64,000 nt of DNA from Cellulosimicrobium funkei (GCF_001019615.1 NZ_JNBQ01000004.1:1-64000), one strand, 5' to 3'. Positions 16,812 to 25,327 are shown, counted from the stretch's first letter. Notes: generated by a model not told the origin, from the letters alone. Program-made: numbers and translations.

Positions 16812-17513
16812 TCAGGCCGGGAGGCGGCCCGTCGTCGAGGCGAAGCCGAGCCACGTGTGGCGGTTGCCCGCCCAGCACCAGCCGACCTTCGGGGCGCCGC
16901 GGCGCTCGCGACCGTCGCGGCCCGTGCCGTTCGAGATCCACAGCGCCGGGGTGCGGGCGTCGAGACGGCCGTCGGGCTTGCGCAGGCGCGACCCGATGGT
17001 CATGTAGCAGAGGTTGCGCGTGAGGACGTTCGGCGCCTGGAGCGCCCAGTGGATGCCCTCGTGCAGCAGCATCGGCGTCCGGTCCCGGGCGGTGAGCTCG
17101 GGCAGCGCCTCGTCCGGCGACCAGTTCGCCAGGTCGTCGCCACGGTCCGGGCCCGCGACGACGTAGAGCGGTCCGTCGGGCACCTCGACGCCCTCGATCG
17201 GCGCGAAGCGGTCGACGTCCGTCATGTCGACGACGACGAAGCCCTCCTTCTCGCCGTCGCGCGCCGGGAGCCGCAGCAGGGGAGCGAGGGCCGACGGCGG
17301 CGCGAGCCGGGGGTCGACGACGAGCAGCGACCCGGCGGGTGCTGTGGCCGCGAGCCCGGTCGCGGCGGCACGGAGCGCGTCGGGCGCCAGGCCGGCGAGC
17401 TCGTGGACGCCGAGCGCGACGAGGCGCTCGGCCTGGGCGGAGACGTCGGGCAGGTCGGGGACGGTCGTCGCGGGGCCGGTCGGGTGCGGGGCGGCGGTGG
17501 TCGTCTCGGGCAC
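16812..17513 (-). CDS. DUF5701 family protein
   Basis: A 233-residue soluble protein. Its mid-region ('EGFVVVDMTDVDRFAP', 'PLYVVAGPDRGDDLANWSPDEAL', 'MLLHEGIHWALQAPNVL' and 'CYMTIGSRLRK') matches the actinobacterial DUF5701 family as I know it. The C-terminal part is Trp/Gly-rich ('APKVGWCWAGNRHTWLGFAS'). No catalytic motif or cofactor site is evident. It is transcribed alone and divergent from cbs, sharing a 125-base spacer. Function unknown. Confidence 0.72.
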   Translation of the reverse strand: MPETTTAAPHPTGPATTVPDLPDVSAQAERLVALGVHELAGLAPDALRAAATGLAATAPAGSLLVVDPRLAPPSALAPLLRLPARDGEKEGFVVVDMTDVDRFAPIEGVEVPDGPLYVVAGPDRGDDLANWSPDEALPELTARDRTPMLLHEGIHWALQAPNVLTRNLCYMTIGSRLRKPDGRLDARTPALWISNGTGRDGRERRGAPKVGWCWAGNRHTWLGFASTTGRLPA

Positions 17514-17638
17514 GGGTCACCTCTCGGTCGGGGCGGTCGCGGGACTCAACGTTCTACACCGTACGGAAATTCCCGCCCTCGCCTCGCGGGGCCGCCGACG
17601 ACGCACGCGCACCCGCGCGGATCGGGGATGATCGGGGC

Positions 17639-19048
17639 ATGAGATACGCAGAGCACGTCTCGGAGCTCGTCGGCGGTACCCCGCTCGTCCGGCTGTCCCG
17701 TGTCACCGAAGGCCTCAGCGCGACGATCCTCGCCAAGGTCGAGTACGTGAACCCCGGCGGCTCGGTGAAGGACCGCATCGCGCTGAAGATGGTCGAGGCC
17801 GCGGAGGCGTCAGGAGAGCTGGCGCCGGGCGGCACGATCGTCGAGCCCACGTCCGGCAACACCGGCGTCGGCCTCGCGCTCGTCGCGCAGCGCAAGGGGT
17901 ACGACTGCGTGTTCGTCTGCCCGGACAAGGTGAGCCAGGACAAGCGCGACGTGCTGCGCGCGTACGGCGCGCGCGTCGTCGTGACGCCGACCGCCGTCGC
18001 GCCGGACCACCCGGACTCCTACTACTCGGTGTCGGACCGCCTCGTCCGCGAGATCCCCGGAGCGTGGAAGCCCAACCAGTACGCCAACCCGAACGGCCCG
18101 GCGTCGCACTACGAGTCCACCGGGCCGGAGGTCTGGGACGACACCGACGGGCGCGTGACGCACTTCGTCGCCGGCGTCGGGACGGGCGGCACGATCACCG
18201 GTACCGGCCGCTACCTCAAGGAGGTCTCGGCGGACCGCCCCGCGTCGGACGGCGGGCGCGTGCGCGTCGTCGGCGCCGACCCGGCGGGCTCGGTGTACTC
18301 CGGGGGCGACGGGCGCCCGTACCTCGTCGAGGGCGTGGGCGAGGACTTCTGGCCCGCCGCGTACGACCCCTCGGTCCCCGACGAGGTCATCGCCGTGTCG
18401 GACGCGGACTCGTTCGCGATGACGCGGCGCCTCGCGCGCGAGGAGGGCCTGCTCGTCGGCGGGTCGTGCGGCATGGCGGTCGAGGCGACGCTGCGGCTCG
18501 CGCGGCGGCTCGAGGAGGAGGACCCGGAGGCCGCGGCACGGGCCGTGATCGTGGTCCTGCTGCCCGACAGCGGGCGCGGCTACCTGTCGAAGATCTTCAA
18601 CGACGCCTGGATGCGGTCGTACGGGTTCCTGCCCGACGAGGAAGGCGTCACCGCGGGCGACGTGCTGCGCGCCAAGGACGGTCGCCTGCCCGACCTCGTG
18701 CACACGCACCCGAGCGAGACCGTGCGCGACGCGATCGAGATCCTGCGCGAGTACGGCGTCTCCCAGATGCCTGTCGTCGGCGCGGAGCCGCCGGTGAAGA
18801 GTGGCGAGGTGGCGGGGTCGGTGAGCGAGCGCGAGCTGCTCGACGCCGTGTTCTCCGGCCGCGCGTCCCTCGCCGACCGGGTGGACCAGCACATGGAGCC
18901 CCGCTTCCCGCTCATCGGCGCGGGCGAGGGCGTCGAGGCGGTGCGCGCCGCGCTGCACGACGCCGACGCGCTGCTCGTCGTCGAGGACGGCGACCCGGTC
19001 GGCGTCCTCACGCGGCACGACCTCCTGGGGTTCGTCGCCGCGCGGTGA
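17639..19048 (+). CDS. cbs: Cystathionine beta-synthase
   Basis: A 469-residue PLP enzyme. The Schiff-base lysine is K44 in 'NPGGSVKDRIA', the substrate loop is 'PTSGNTGVG' (70-78), and the PLP-phosphate loop is 'GVGTGGTITGTGRYL'. The last 120 residues form a tandem CBS (Bateman) domain ('TVRDAIEILREYGVSQMPVVG', 'LLVVEDGDPVGVLTRHDLLGF'). It should condense serine and homocysteine to cystathionine, the first step of reverse transsulfuration; metB at 34242 encodes the partner enzyme. An O-acetylserine sulfhydrylase role is less likely given the Bateman domains. The longer upstream frame is antisense to DUF5701. Confidence 0.9.
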   Translation: MRYAEHVSELVGGTPLVRLSRVTEGLSATILAKVEYVNPGGSVKDRIALKMVEAAEASGELAPGGTIVEPTSGNTGVGLALVAQRKGYDCVFVCPDKVSQDKRDVLRAYGARVVVTPTAVAPDHPDSYYSVSDRLVREIPGAWKPNQYANPNGPASHYESTGPEVWDDTDGRVTHFVAGVGTGGTITGTGRYLKEVSADRPASDGGRVRVVGADPAGSVYSGGDGRPYLVEGVGEDFWPAAYDPSVPDEVIAVSDADSFAMTRRLAREEGLLVGGSCGMAVEATLRLARRLEEEDPEAAARAVIVVLLPDSGRGYLSKIFNDAWMRSYGFLPDEEGVTAGDVLRAKDGRLPDLVHTHPSETVRDAIEILREYGVSQMPVVGAEPPVKSGEVAGSVSERELLDAVFSGRASLADRVDQHMEPRFPLIGAGEGVEAVRAALHDADALLVVEDGDPVGVLTRHDLLGFVAAR

Positions 19049-19090
19049 GCGGCGACCGCGGGACGGGCGTCGGTCGAGCGCCGGCGCCCG

Positions 19091-19603
19091 TCACCTGCGC
19101 TCGCCGCGGGCGACCGCGTGCCAGTAGGCGGCCACCTCGCTCGTCACCCTGACGACCCGGTCCCGACCAGGCGGCGCAGGCCAGAGCTGGAGGAGGTAGG
19201 AGTCGGGCGCGGACTCGCCGTCGACCGGGCAGTCCATGGCCCTGCCGGCGTCCATCTCGCTCGCCACGTAGCGGGCGCGGTGCCACCCGAGGTGCGGTGC
19301 CGACACGGGCTCCCCGTCGTCGAACGACGCGATCAGCAGGTGCGGGGTGGTGAGCTCGACCGACGCCTCGACCACGTCCTGCCAGGCGTCGTCGAACGGC
19401 GGCTCCACCGGGTGCCACTCCACGCGCAAGGGGACCGCGCCGGTGTGGAGCCCGGTCGTCATCGCGAGCGCGTCGGCAGGCCCGTGCTCGAGCAGGCCGT
19501 TCTCCCGGCCCTCCCTGCTGAGCTCGGGCCAGTCGCCGTCCTCCTCCCGGAGGTGGACGAACCCGTAGTGGACGTCGATGTCGCGCGCGAAGAGCTCGAT
19601 CAC
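19091..19603 (-). CDS. Hypothetical protein downstream of TetR
   Basis: A 170-residue acidic protein with no signal peptide or membrane segment. Conserved-looking features are 'DIDVHYGFVHLREEDGDW', 'ALAMTTGLHTGAVPLRVEWHP' and 'LQLWPAPPGRDRVVRVTSEVAAYWH'; the last resembles small immunity- or CdiI-like folds only superficially. The GTG at 19603 is the first start in frame after the TetR stop at 19635. It is the last gene of the hydrolase-TetR-hypothetical unit. I do not recognise the family. Confidence 0.6.
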   Translation of the reverse strand: MIELFARDIDVHYGFVHLREEDGDWPELSREGRENGLLEHGPADALAMTTGLHTGAVPLRVEWHPVEPPFDDAWQDVVEASVELTTPHLLIASFDDGEPVSAPHLGWHRARYVASEMDAGRAMDCPVDGESAPDSYLLQLWPAPPGRDRVVRVTSEVAAYWHAVARGERR

Positions 19604-19634
19604 CGGCGCATCGTCGCGGGTGGCGGCCGCGTGG

Positions 19635-20258
19635 TCAAGACGCTGGAGCGCCGCCCTCCAGCCGTTCGCCCCGCGGCGCGCCCAGCGCGGCCAGTCCTGC
19701 GAGGACGGCCGACGCGTGGGTCTCGAAGCTGCGGTCGAGGTCGTCAGGCAGCCGGTAGCCGCCACCGAGCTCGAGCGCGACGAATCCGTGCAGGCTCGCG
19801 CGCACGGACCGGATCGCGTCGATCGTGCGGTCCTCGGGGAGGTCGAAGCCGCGCAGCACCGCGGCGACGACCTGGACGCTGCGGCTCGCCGCCGCGGAGA
19901 GCGTGGCGTCGGCGGGGTCGTCGGGGTCGGGCGCCACCTGGACGGCCGCGTACCGCCCGGGGTGTGCGCGCGCGTAGCGCCGGGTCGCGTGCGCGAGGGC
20001 GGCGACGGCGTCGGGTCCGGCGAGCCCGACCGTCGCGTCGGTGAGGGCCCGCGTGTAGTCCTCGACCGACACGACCGCGACCTCGCGCCGCAGGGCCGCG
20101 AGCGACCCGACGTGCTTGTACAGGCTCGGCGTCGCGACGCCCGCCTGTGCGGCGACCTTCGCGAGCGTGAGGTCGGCGAAGCCGGTCGGCCCGCCCGCGT
20201 CGACGAGGTCGACGGCGATCCGCACGACGGCGGCGTGCGAGAGCCCCGCCCTAGCCAC
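19635..20258 (-). CDS. TetR family transcriptional regulator
   Basis: A 207-residue protein: TetR HTH at the N-terminus ('IAVDLVDAGGPTGFADLTLAKVAAQAGVATPSLYKHV', broken by convention) and a helical C-terminal domain of the TetR_C_33 type with 'RYARAHPGRYAAVQ' and 'IRSVRASLHGFVALE'. The start GTG (20258) overlaps the frame-corrected stop of the upstream hydrolase at 20251-20253. The likely operator is the 17-bp palindrome in front of the hydrolase, giving self-regulation of the operon. The ligand is presumably a hydrolase substrate or product. Confidence 0.85.
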   Translation of the reverse strand: MARAGLSHAAVVRIAVDLVDAGGPTGFADLTLAKVAAQAGVATPSLYKHVGSLAALRREVAVVSVEDYTRALTDATVGLAGPDAVAALAHATRRYARAHPGRYAAVQVAPDPDDPADATLSAAASRSVQVVAAVLRGFDLPEDRTIDAIRSVRASLHGFVALELGGGYRLPDDLDRSFETHASAVLAGLAALGAPRGERLEGGAPAS

Positions 20259-21139
20259 GGGTGCCCTCCGACCCCGCGCGGCGCGCGCGGGCCGGGCGCG
20301 CGGCGTCGTCCGGCAGGTCGGCGAGGAACGCGAGCGTCGCGGCCACGACCTCCTCCGGCGCCTGGAGCTGGGGGGTAGTGGCCCACCTCGGGCAGCACGA
20401 GGGTCGTCGCGCCGAGCGACTCCTGCGCCCACGCGGCCTCGGCCGCGGGGTCGGCGTAGTCGGGGTCGAGCGCGCCGAAGACCGCGAGCGCGGGCGCCTC
20501 GACGTGCGCGACGCGCGGCTCGACGACGCGGTGGTCGAGCTGGAGGGTGAGGTCCCGGAAGGAGCGCAGGCGCCCCGGCTCGGAGAGCTTGGCGCGGATC
20601 GCGGCCTGGTGCGCGGCGAGGCGCGCGGGTGTGCGGCCCTTGTTCAGCGAGCCGTAGAACGAGGACCAGAACGCGGCGCCCCAGGGCCGGGCGAGCGCGA
20701 GGCGGTACAGCACGCGCATCGCACGGAGCTTCGCGGGCGACGACGGCTCGCGGAGGAACCCGTCGAGGAGGACGAGCCCGCGCACGAGGTCGGGACGCTC
20801 GGCCGCGGCGATCACGGCGGCCGACGCCGCCATGGAGCTCCCGAGCAGGACGGCGGGGCCCGCGTCCAGGTGCTCGACGAGCGCGACGTAGTCGGACGCC
20901 GTCGCCTCGTCGCCGTGGGTCGAGAACGTGGTGTCGCTGTCGCCGTGGCCGCGCAGGTCCACGACGACCACGCGGTAGCCGGCGGCCACGAGGTGCGGGG
21001 CGACGTCGTCGTAGGTCGAGCGCAGGTCGCCCATGCCGGGCGAGGCGACGAGGAGGGGGCCGGTGCCCTCGTCGGTGTAGGCGAGGCGCCCCTCGGCCCG
21101 GGCGAGGTGGTGCACGGTGGACTGCTGTCTCGTGTTCAT
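20251..21139 (-). pseudogene. Alpha/beta hydrolase with single-base frameshift
   Basis: An alpha/beta-hydrolase of about 295 residues if one base is removed. The fold markers are clear: oxyanion region 'GPLLVASPGMGDLRSTY', 'DLRGHGDSD', nucleophile elbow 'LLGSSMAAS', acid 'VFGALDPDYAD' and catalytic His in 'LPEVGHYP'. Right after that His, a run of six G (plus strand 20370-20375) shifts the frame. With five G the protein continues 'QLQAPEEVVAATLAFLADL', a normal C-terminal helix, and stops at 20251, overlapping TetR. Uncorrected, the frame stays open through the TetR region and joins the next gene's frame. Either a sequencing/assembly error or a recent mutation that leaves the triad but alters the tail. 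Confidence 0.8.
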
Positions 21140-21146
21140 AGCCACG

Positions 21147-21175
21147 AGGCTAATGCCATTAGCCACAGCGCGCAA
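21147..21175 (-). promoter_or_regulatory. Promoter of hydrolase-TetR operon, predicted leaderless
   Basis: Minus strand: -35 TTGCGC (21175-21170), 17-base spacer, -10 TAGCCT (21152-21147), then seven bases to the ATG at 21139. There is no ribosome-binding site, so transcription probably starts at the initiation codon. Confidence 0.6.
21148..21164. promoter_or_regulatory. 17-bp palindromic TetR operator
   Basis: GGCTAATG-C-CATTAGCC is a perfect palindrome. It lies 9 bases upstream of the hydrolase ATG and overlaps its -10 box and spacer, so a bound TetR would block RNA polymerase directly. Confidence 0.75.
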
Positions 21176-21178
21176 GAG

Positions 21179-21264
21179 GTCGGGTGCAGGACGCCCCGGC
21201 CGGCCCGGAGCGACCCGCGTAGGGTAGGGAGACCCGCGTCCGCGCGGGCATTCCTGCACCCGAC
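21179..21264. repeat. 13-bp perfect inverted repeat flanking the FKBP promoter
   Basis: GTCGGGTGCAGGA (21179-21191) recurs as its exact reverse complement at 21252-21264. The 60 bases between hold TAGGGT/TAGGGA hexamers, candidate -10 boxes for the FKBP gene. The outer arm lies before the likely transcription start, so this is not an mRNA hairpin. Confidence 0.6.
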
Positions 21265-21277
21265 GAGAGGCAACCTC

Positions 21278-21688
21278 GTGACCGACCAGCCCACCCTTCC
21301 GACCGCATCCGGATCCTTCGGCGACAAGCCGACGCTCACCTTCCCGGAGACGGACGCGCCCAGCGGCCTCCAGGTCGTCGTGCTCAGCGAGGGCGACGGC
21401 CCGGCCGTCACGTCGGGGCGCAACATCGTCGTGCACTACCTCGGGCAGACGTGGGGCGGCCACGTGTTCGACAACTCCTACGACCGCGGCGACACCATCG
21501 CCTTCCCCATCGGCGTCGGCGCCGTGATCGGCGGCTGGGACAAGGGCCTCGTCGGCCAGAACGTCGGCTCGCGCGTGCTGCTCTCGATCCCGCCGGAGCA
21601 CGGCTACGGCCAGCGCGGCGTGCCGCAGGCCGGCATCGCGGGCACGGACACGCTCGTCTTCGTCGTGGACGTCGTCGACGTCCAGTGA
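21278..21688 (+). CDS. FKBP-type peptidyl-prolyl cis-trans isomerase
   Basis: A 136-residue cytoplasmic FKBP. Family residues are in place: 'VVHYLGQTWGGHVFDNSYDRG', 'FPIGVGAVIGGWDKGLVGQNVGS' (each quoted as two motifs), 'LLSIPPEHGYGQRG' and the terminal 'LVFVVDVVDV'. It catalyses proline isomerisation during folding. GTG 21278 has GAGAGG 7 bases upstream. It is a single gene between a divergent hydrolase operon and a terminator. Confidence 0.9.
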   Translation: MTDQPTLPTASGSFGDKPTLTFPETDAPSGLQVVVLSEGDGPAVTSGRNIVVHYLGQTWGGHVFDNSYDRGDTIAFPIGVGAVIGGWDKGLVGQNVGSRVLLSIPPEHGYGQRGVPQAGIAGTDTLVFVVDVVDVQ

Positions 21689-21696
21689 CGCTCCCC

Positions 21697-21750
21697 GCTG
21701 AGTGCTGGGTAGCCGTCGCCGCCGAGCCGTCCTGGCGACGAGCACTCAGC
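21697..21750. terminator. Bidirectional terminator hairpin
   Basis: Outer arms GCTGAGTGCT/AGCACTCAGC and inner arms GTCGCC/GGCGAC form a two-part stem between the convergent FKBP and methyltransferase genes. The TGAGTGC tip recalls the hairpin at 16745. Confidence 0.7.
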
Positions 21751-21752
21751 GC

Positions 21753-22988
21753 TCAGCGGCGCGTGGAGCGGGTGACGGTGAACCGCGGGCCGCGCGCGAC
21801 CTGGGTCGTCGGCCCGACCGCCCGCTCCAGCGCCGGCCGGTAGCGCAGGTGCGAGTTCCACACGCACCACAGCTCCCCGCCCGGGCGCAGCACCCGCCCC
21901 GCCGTCGCGAACATGCGGTGCGCCGCGTCGGTGCGCAGGGCCGCGCCGTCGTGGAACGGCGGGTTGAGCAGCACGACGTCGGCGCTCGCGTCGGCCAGCG
22001 TCGCGCCCGCGTCGTCGCGCACGGTGCGCACGCGGTCGCCCACCTCGTTCTCCCGCGCCGTGAGCGCCGCCGACCGCACCGCCGCGTCGGAGCGGTCCGT
22101 CGCGACGACCTTCGCCTCCGGCCAGCGCCGGGCCGCCCACGTGGCGAGCAGGCCCGTCCCGCAACCGAGGTCGACGACGTCGAGCGGGCCCGCGCCCGAC
22201 CCGCCGGGCGCCGGCCCGTCCGGGCCCGCGGCGCCGAGCTGCTCGAGCAGGAACCGCGTCCCGAGGTCCAGACCCGCCCCCGCGAAGGCCGCCCCGAACG
22301 CCGCGACCCGCAGCCCGACGTCGGGCAGGTCGGCCGTCACGGGGTAGGTGAACCCGCCGCGTGCGGGGCGCGGCGACGACGCGACGAGCACGCGCGACTT
22401 GCCGCGCGCGAGGCTCGCGCGCACGTCGGCGAACGACTCGCCGAGGACGTCGTTCATGGCACGCGTCATGTGCTTGACGCGCCCGCCTGCCAGCAGCACG
22501 ACGCCCGGGTCGGCCTCGCGCGCGACGTGCTCCGCGACGTCGCGCAGCGCCGCGAGGCTGCGGGGCAGGCGGAGCAGCACAGCACGCGTCCCGGCGAGCA
22601 GCCCCGTCCCCAGACCGTGGCGCGCGTACGCGCCGGCCAGCCCGAGCGCCGCCGCGTTCGCGTCGAGCGCGGCCTCCGCGGTGCACGCGTCCTGGTGGAC
22701 GCGCACCCTCGCAGCAGGACTGTCTCCCGATGCCGGCCCGTCCTCGGTCGACTCCGTGGCGGTGAGCAGCGCGCTGCCGAGCGTGAGAGCCCCGTACCGG
22801 TCGTCGACGACCGCCACGGCCTCCGGCCCGGTACCCGCGAGCCTCGGTGCCGCCTCGTCGAGCAGGAGGTCGAGCAGCAGCCGGTCGACGGGGTCCACGG
22901 CGACCGGGGCGTCCTCGCGGTCCGGGCCGGTGTGGTCGGTGCGCAGGCGCGCGAGCAGCGCGGCGAGGTCGGGCGGGGAGGTCGTCAC
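21753..22988 (-). CDS. Class I methyltransferase, RsmC/RlmG-like
   Basis: A 411-residue two-domain protein. The N-terminal half (to about residue 215) resembles the degenerate methyltransferase domain of RsmC/RlmG; the C-terminal half has the active MTS domain with SAM loop 'VVDLGCGTGLLATWAA' and catalytic 'NPPFHDG', typical of N2-guanine rRNA methyltransferases. It probably modifies a guanine of 16S or 23S rRNA in the cytoplasm. GTG start at 22988. Monocistronic and divergent from the DUF2252 gene. Confidence 0.82.
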   Translation of the reverse strand: MTTSPPDLAALLARLRTDHTGPDREDAPVAVDPVDRLLLDLLLDEAAPRLAGTGPEAVAVVDDRYGALTLGSALLTATESTEDGPASGDSPAARVRVHQDACTAEAALDANAAALGLAGAYARHGLGTGLLAGTRAVLLRLPRSLAALRDVAEHVAREADPGVVLLAGGRVKHMTRAMNDVLGESFADVRASLARGKSRVLVASSPRPARGGFTYPVTADLPDVGLRVAAFGAAFAGAGLDLGTRFLLEQLGAAGPDGPAPGGSGAGPLDVVDLGCGTGLLATWAARRWPEAKVVATDRSDAAVRSAALTARENEVGDRVRTVRDDAGATLADASADVVLLNPPFHDGAALRTDAAHRMFATAGRVLRPGGELWCVWNSHLRYRPALERAVGPTTQVARGPRFTVTRSTRR

Positions 22989-23128
22989 CGGTCCAGTCTC
23001 CCCGACGGCACGCCGCTCCCCGCCCGGTCACCCCGGCGACGTCGCTCCACCGAACCTCACCCGGCGTCGCCGTGCCGTGAGCCGCCGCGGGCGCTACTGT
23101 GCGGTTCCCGGACAGCGAGGAGGCACCC

Positions 23129-24523
23129 GTGGACGTCCCGCGAACCCTGGCCGAGTCCCGCGCGGCGGGGCGCGCCCTGCGCGACCGGGTGCCGCGCCGC
23201 ACCCAGGGGGCGCTGCTGCTCCCGGAGCGCGACCCGGTCGCCATCATCGAGGAGCAGAACCGCGACCGGCTCCAGGACCTCGTCCCGCTGCGGGTCGGCC
23301 GGATGCTCGAGTCGCCGTTCGCGTTCTACCGCGGCACGGCGGCCACGATGGCGCACGACCTGCGCGACGGTCCGCGCACCGGCGTGCACGTCGTGGCGTG
23401 CGGGGACGCCCACGTCTCCAACTTCGGCCTCTTCGCGTCGCCCGAGCGCCGGGTCCTGTTCGACCTCAACGACTTCGACGAGGCGTCCGACGCGCCGTGG
23501 GAGTGGGACGTCAAGCGCCTCGCCGCGAGCATGTACGTGGGGGGACGGGACAAGGGCATGTCGGAGGAGCAGTGCCGTGAGGCCGCGCGCAGCGCGGCGC
23601 GGGGCTACCGGGAGGCGCTCGGCGCCGCGTACGACCGCAGCGCGTTGGACCGGTACGCCTTCCAGGTCGACGCGGAGCTCATCGAGCCGCTCCTGCTCAA
23701 GGAGGGGCGGCTGGAGCTGAAGCGCACCCTGAAGAAGGCCCGCCGTCGCACGTCGGAGCAGGTGGTCCAGAAGATCACGGCGCTGTCCGCCGACGGGCGG
23801 ACCCGGATCGTCGACCAGCCGCCCGTCACGCAGCACGTGGACACGGCGAGCCTGGACGAGCTCACGACCCTGTTCGAGGCGTACCGCGAGCCGCTGCGCG
23901 CGGACGCGCGGCTGCTGCTGAGCCAGTTCACGGTCGTCGACTTCGTGCTGCGCGTGGTGGGTGTCGGCAGCGTGGGCACCCGCTGCTACATCGTGCTGCT
24001 CGAGGGGCCCGCGGGGGAACCGCTCGTGCTCCAGGTGAAGGAGGCGACGAGGTCCGTGCTGGCGACCTACGGCGGGATGGTCGACGCGCTCCCCTCGGGT
24101 CTGGTGCCGGTCGGGAGCGTGCCCGCCCAGGGACGACGAGTCGTCGCCGCCCAGCGGATCCTCCAGGCGCAGTCGGACCCGTTCCTCGGCTGGACCACGG
24201 TCGAGGCTCCGGACCGCACGGGGAGGCCCCGCGTCGACTTCTTCTGGCGGCAGTTCCGCGACATGAAGGGGTCGGTCGAGCTCGACCGGCTCTCCGCGGC
24301 GCAGTTCGTGCGGTACGGCGAGCTCTGCGGGCGCGTGCTCGCGCGCGCGCACAGCCAGTCGCCCGGCACCCGCGTGGCCCACGGGTACCTCGGCCGCTCC
24401 GATGCGTTCGACGACGCGATCGCGCGCTGGTCGTGCGCGTACGCGGACGTCGTCGAGCAGGACTTCGCCGCGCTCGAGGCGGCCGTCGCGAGCGGGCGGC
24501 TGCCCGCGGAGCGGGGCACCTGA
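23129..24523 (+). CDS. DUF2252 family protein
   Basis: A 464-residue protein of the DUF2252 family, distantly related to protein/aminoglycoside kinase folds. 'VACGDAHVSNFGLF' and 'VLFDLNDFDEASDAPWEWDVKRLAAS' are the diagnostic segments; the second resembles a metal-binding DxD region, and a lysine-containing 'VLQVKEATRSVL' follows. GAGGAGG 5 bases before GTG 23129 supports this start over one 30 bases earlier. It is followed after 30 bases by the SelT/W/H gene. No biochemical function is firmly assigned to the family; a phosphotransferase is plausible. Confidence 0.82.
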   Translation: MDVPRTLAESRAAGRALRDRVPRRTQGALLLPERDPVAIIEEQNRDRLQDLVPLRVGRMLESPFAFYRGTAATMAHDLRDGPRTGVHVVACGDAHVSNFGLFASPERRVLFDLNDFDEASDAPWEWDVKRLAASMYVGGRDKGMSEEQCREAARSAARGYREALGAAYDRSALDRYAFQVDAELIEPLLLKEGRLELKRTLKKARRRTSEQVVQKITALSADGRTRIVDQPPVTQHVDTASLDELTTLFEAYREPLRADARLLLSQFTVVDFVLRVVGVGSVGTRCYIVLLEGPAGEPLVLQVKEATRSVLATYGGMVDALPSGLVPVGSVPAQGRRVVAAQRILQAQSDPFLGWTTVEAPDRTGRPRVDFFWRQFRDMKGSVELDRLSAAQFVRYGELCGRVLARAHSQSPGTRVAHGYLGRSDAFDDAIARWSCAYADVVEQDFAALEAAVASGRLPAERGT

Positions 24524-24553
24524 GACGACGTGCCCGACCGTAGGCTGAGCGCC

Positions 24554-24943
24554 ATGACGGACGACGCCGGGCTGCCCGGCCCCGAGACCCCCGCGCCCTC
24601 CGACCCGCCGCGCGGGACGGCGCGCGTGGCGGTCGAGTACTGCACGCAGTGCCGGTGGCTCCTGCGAGGGGCGTGGGTCGCCCAGGAGCTGCTCCAGACG
24701 TTCCGCACGCGGCTCGGCGAGGTCGCCCTGGTGCCGGGGACGGACGGCGTCTTCCGCGTCACGCTCGACGCCGGCGACGGGCCCGTGCTCCTGTGGGACC
24801 GCAAGACCGACGGCGGGTTCCCCGAGATCCCGGACCTCAAGCGGCGCGTGCGCGACGCCGTCGCCCCGGACCTGGCGCTCGGGCACACCGACCGGGCCGC
24901 CGCCCGGTCAGGGGCCGGCGGCGAGGCGCCGCCCGAGGGCTGA
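24554..24943 (+). CDS. SelT/SelW/SelH (Rdx) family protein
   Basis: A 129-residue thioredoxin-like protein with redox motif C30-T-Q-C33 ('VEYCTQCRWLLRGAW') where animal homologues have Cys-x-x-selenocysteine. It also has the family end motif 'WDRKTDGGFPEIPDLKRRVRDA' (read as WDRK, GGFPE, LK..VRD) and 'LGHTD'. There is no TGA or SECIS element, so this is the plain cysteine version. It probably handles thiol/disulfide exchange in the cytoplasm, perhaps with mycothiol. ATG 24554 is preferred over an upstream ATG at 24530. Confidence 0.82.
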   Translation: MTDDAGLPGPETPAPSDPPRGTARVAVEYCTQCRWLLRGAWVAQELLQTFRTRLGEVALVPGTDGVFRVTLDAGDGPVLLWDRKTDGGFPEIPDLKRRVRDAVAPDLALGHTDRAAARSGAGGEAPPEG

Positions 24944-24946
24944 GAC

Positions 24947-25327
24947 TCAGCCCTTCTTGGCGCGCGCGGCGGCGAGCCGCTCCTCCTCGGCGCGGACCTT
25001 CTTCTGCACCTCGCGCTCGGTCGCGAGCCACGCGGGCGGGTCCTGGCGCAGCGCGTCGATCTCCTCCGTCGTGAGCGGCTCGGTGAGGCCGCCGCGGGTG
25101 AGGCCGGAGATCGAGACGCCCAGGCGACCCGCGACGACGGGGCGCGGGTGGGGGCCGTTGCGGCGCAGGTCCGCGAGCCACTCCGGCGGGTTCTTCTCGA
25201 GCTCCTCGAGCTGGGCCCGCGTGATCGTGCCCTCCTGGAACTCCGGCGGCGTGGCGGGCAGGTACACCCCGAGCTTCTTCGCCGCGGTGGCGGGCTTCAT
25301 GGTCTGCGCGGACTGCTTGGGGGTCAT
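24947..25327 (-). CDS. DUF5997 family protein
   Basis: A 126-residue protein. 'MKPATAAKKLGVYLPATPPEFQ', 'LEELEKNPPEWLADLRRNGPHPRPVVAGRLGVS' and 'LTTEEIDALRQDPPAWLATER' (given as separate motifs) match the actinobacterial DUF5997 family. It contains two similar 'NPPEWLA/DPPAWLA' helices, suggesting an internal duplication, and a Lys/Arg/Ala-rich coiled tail. Its start codon is only 54 bases from the divergent start of the LysR-like gene, a pairing I know from other actinobacteria. Function unknown; DNA or RNA binding is conceivable from the basic tail. Confidence 0.75.
   Translation of the reverse strand: MTPKQSAQTMKPATAAKKLGVYLPATPPEFQEGTITRAQLEELEKNPPEWLADLRRNGPHPRPVVAGRLGVSISGLTRGGLTEPLTTEEIDALRQDPPAWLATEREVQKKVRAEEERLAAARAKKG

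Noticed and set aside
19091-21139. Apparent 680-residue hydrolase fusion protein
   Set aside because: The middle is the wrong frame of a clear TetR gene, and the junction follows a single extra G; two separate genes flanking TetR explain it better.
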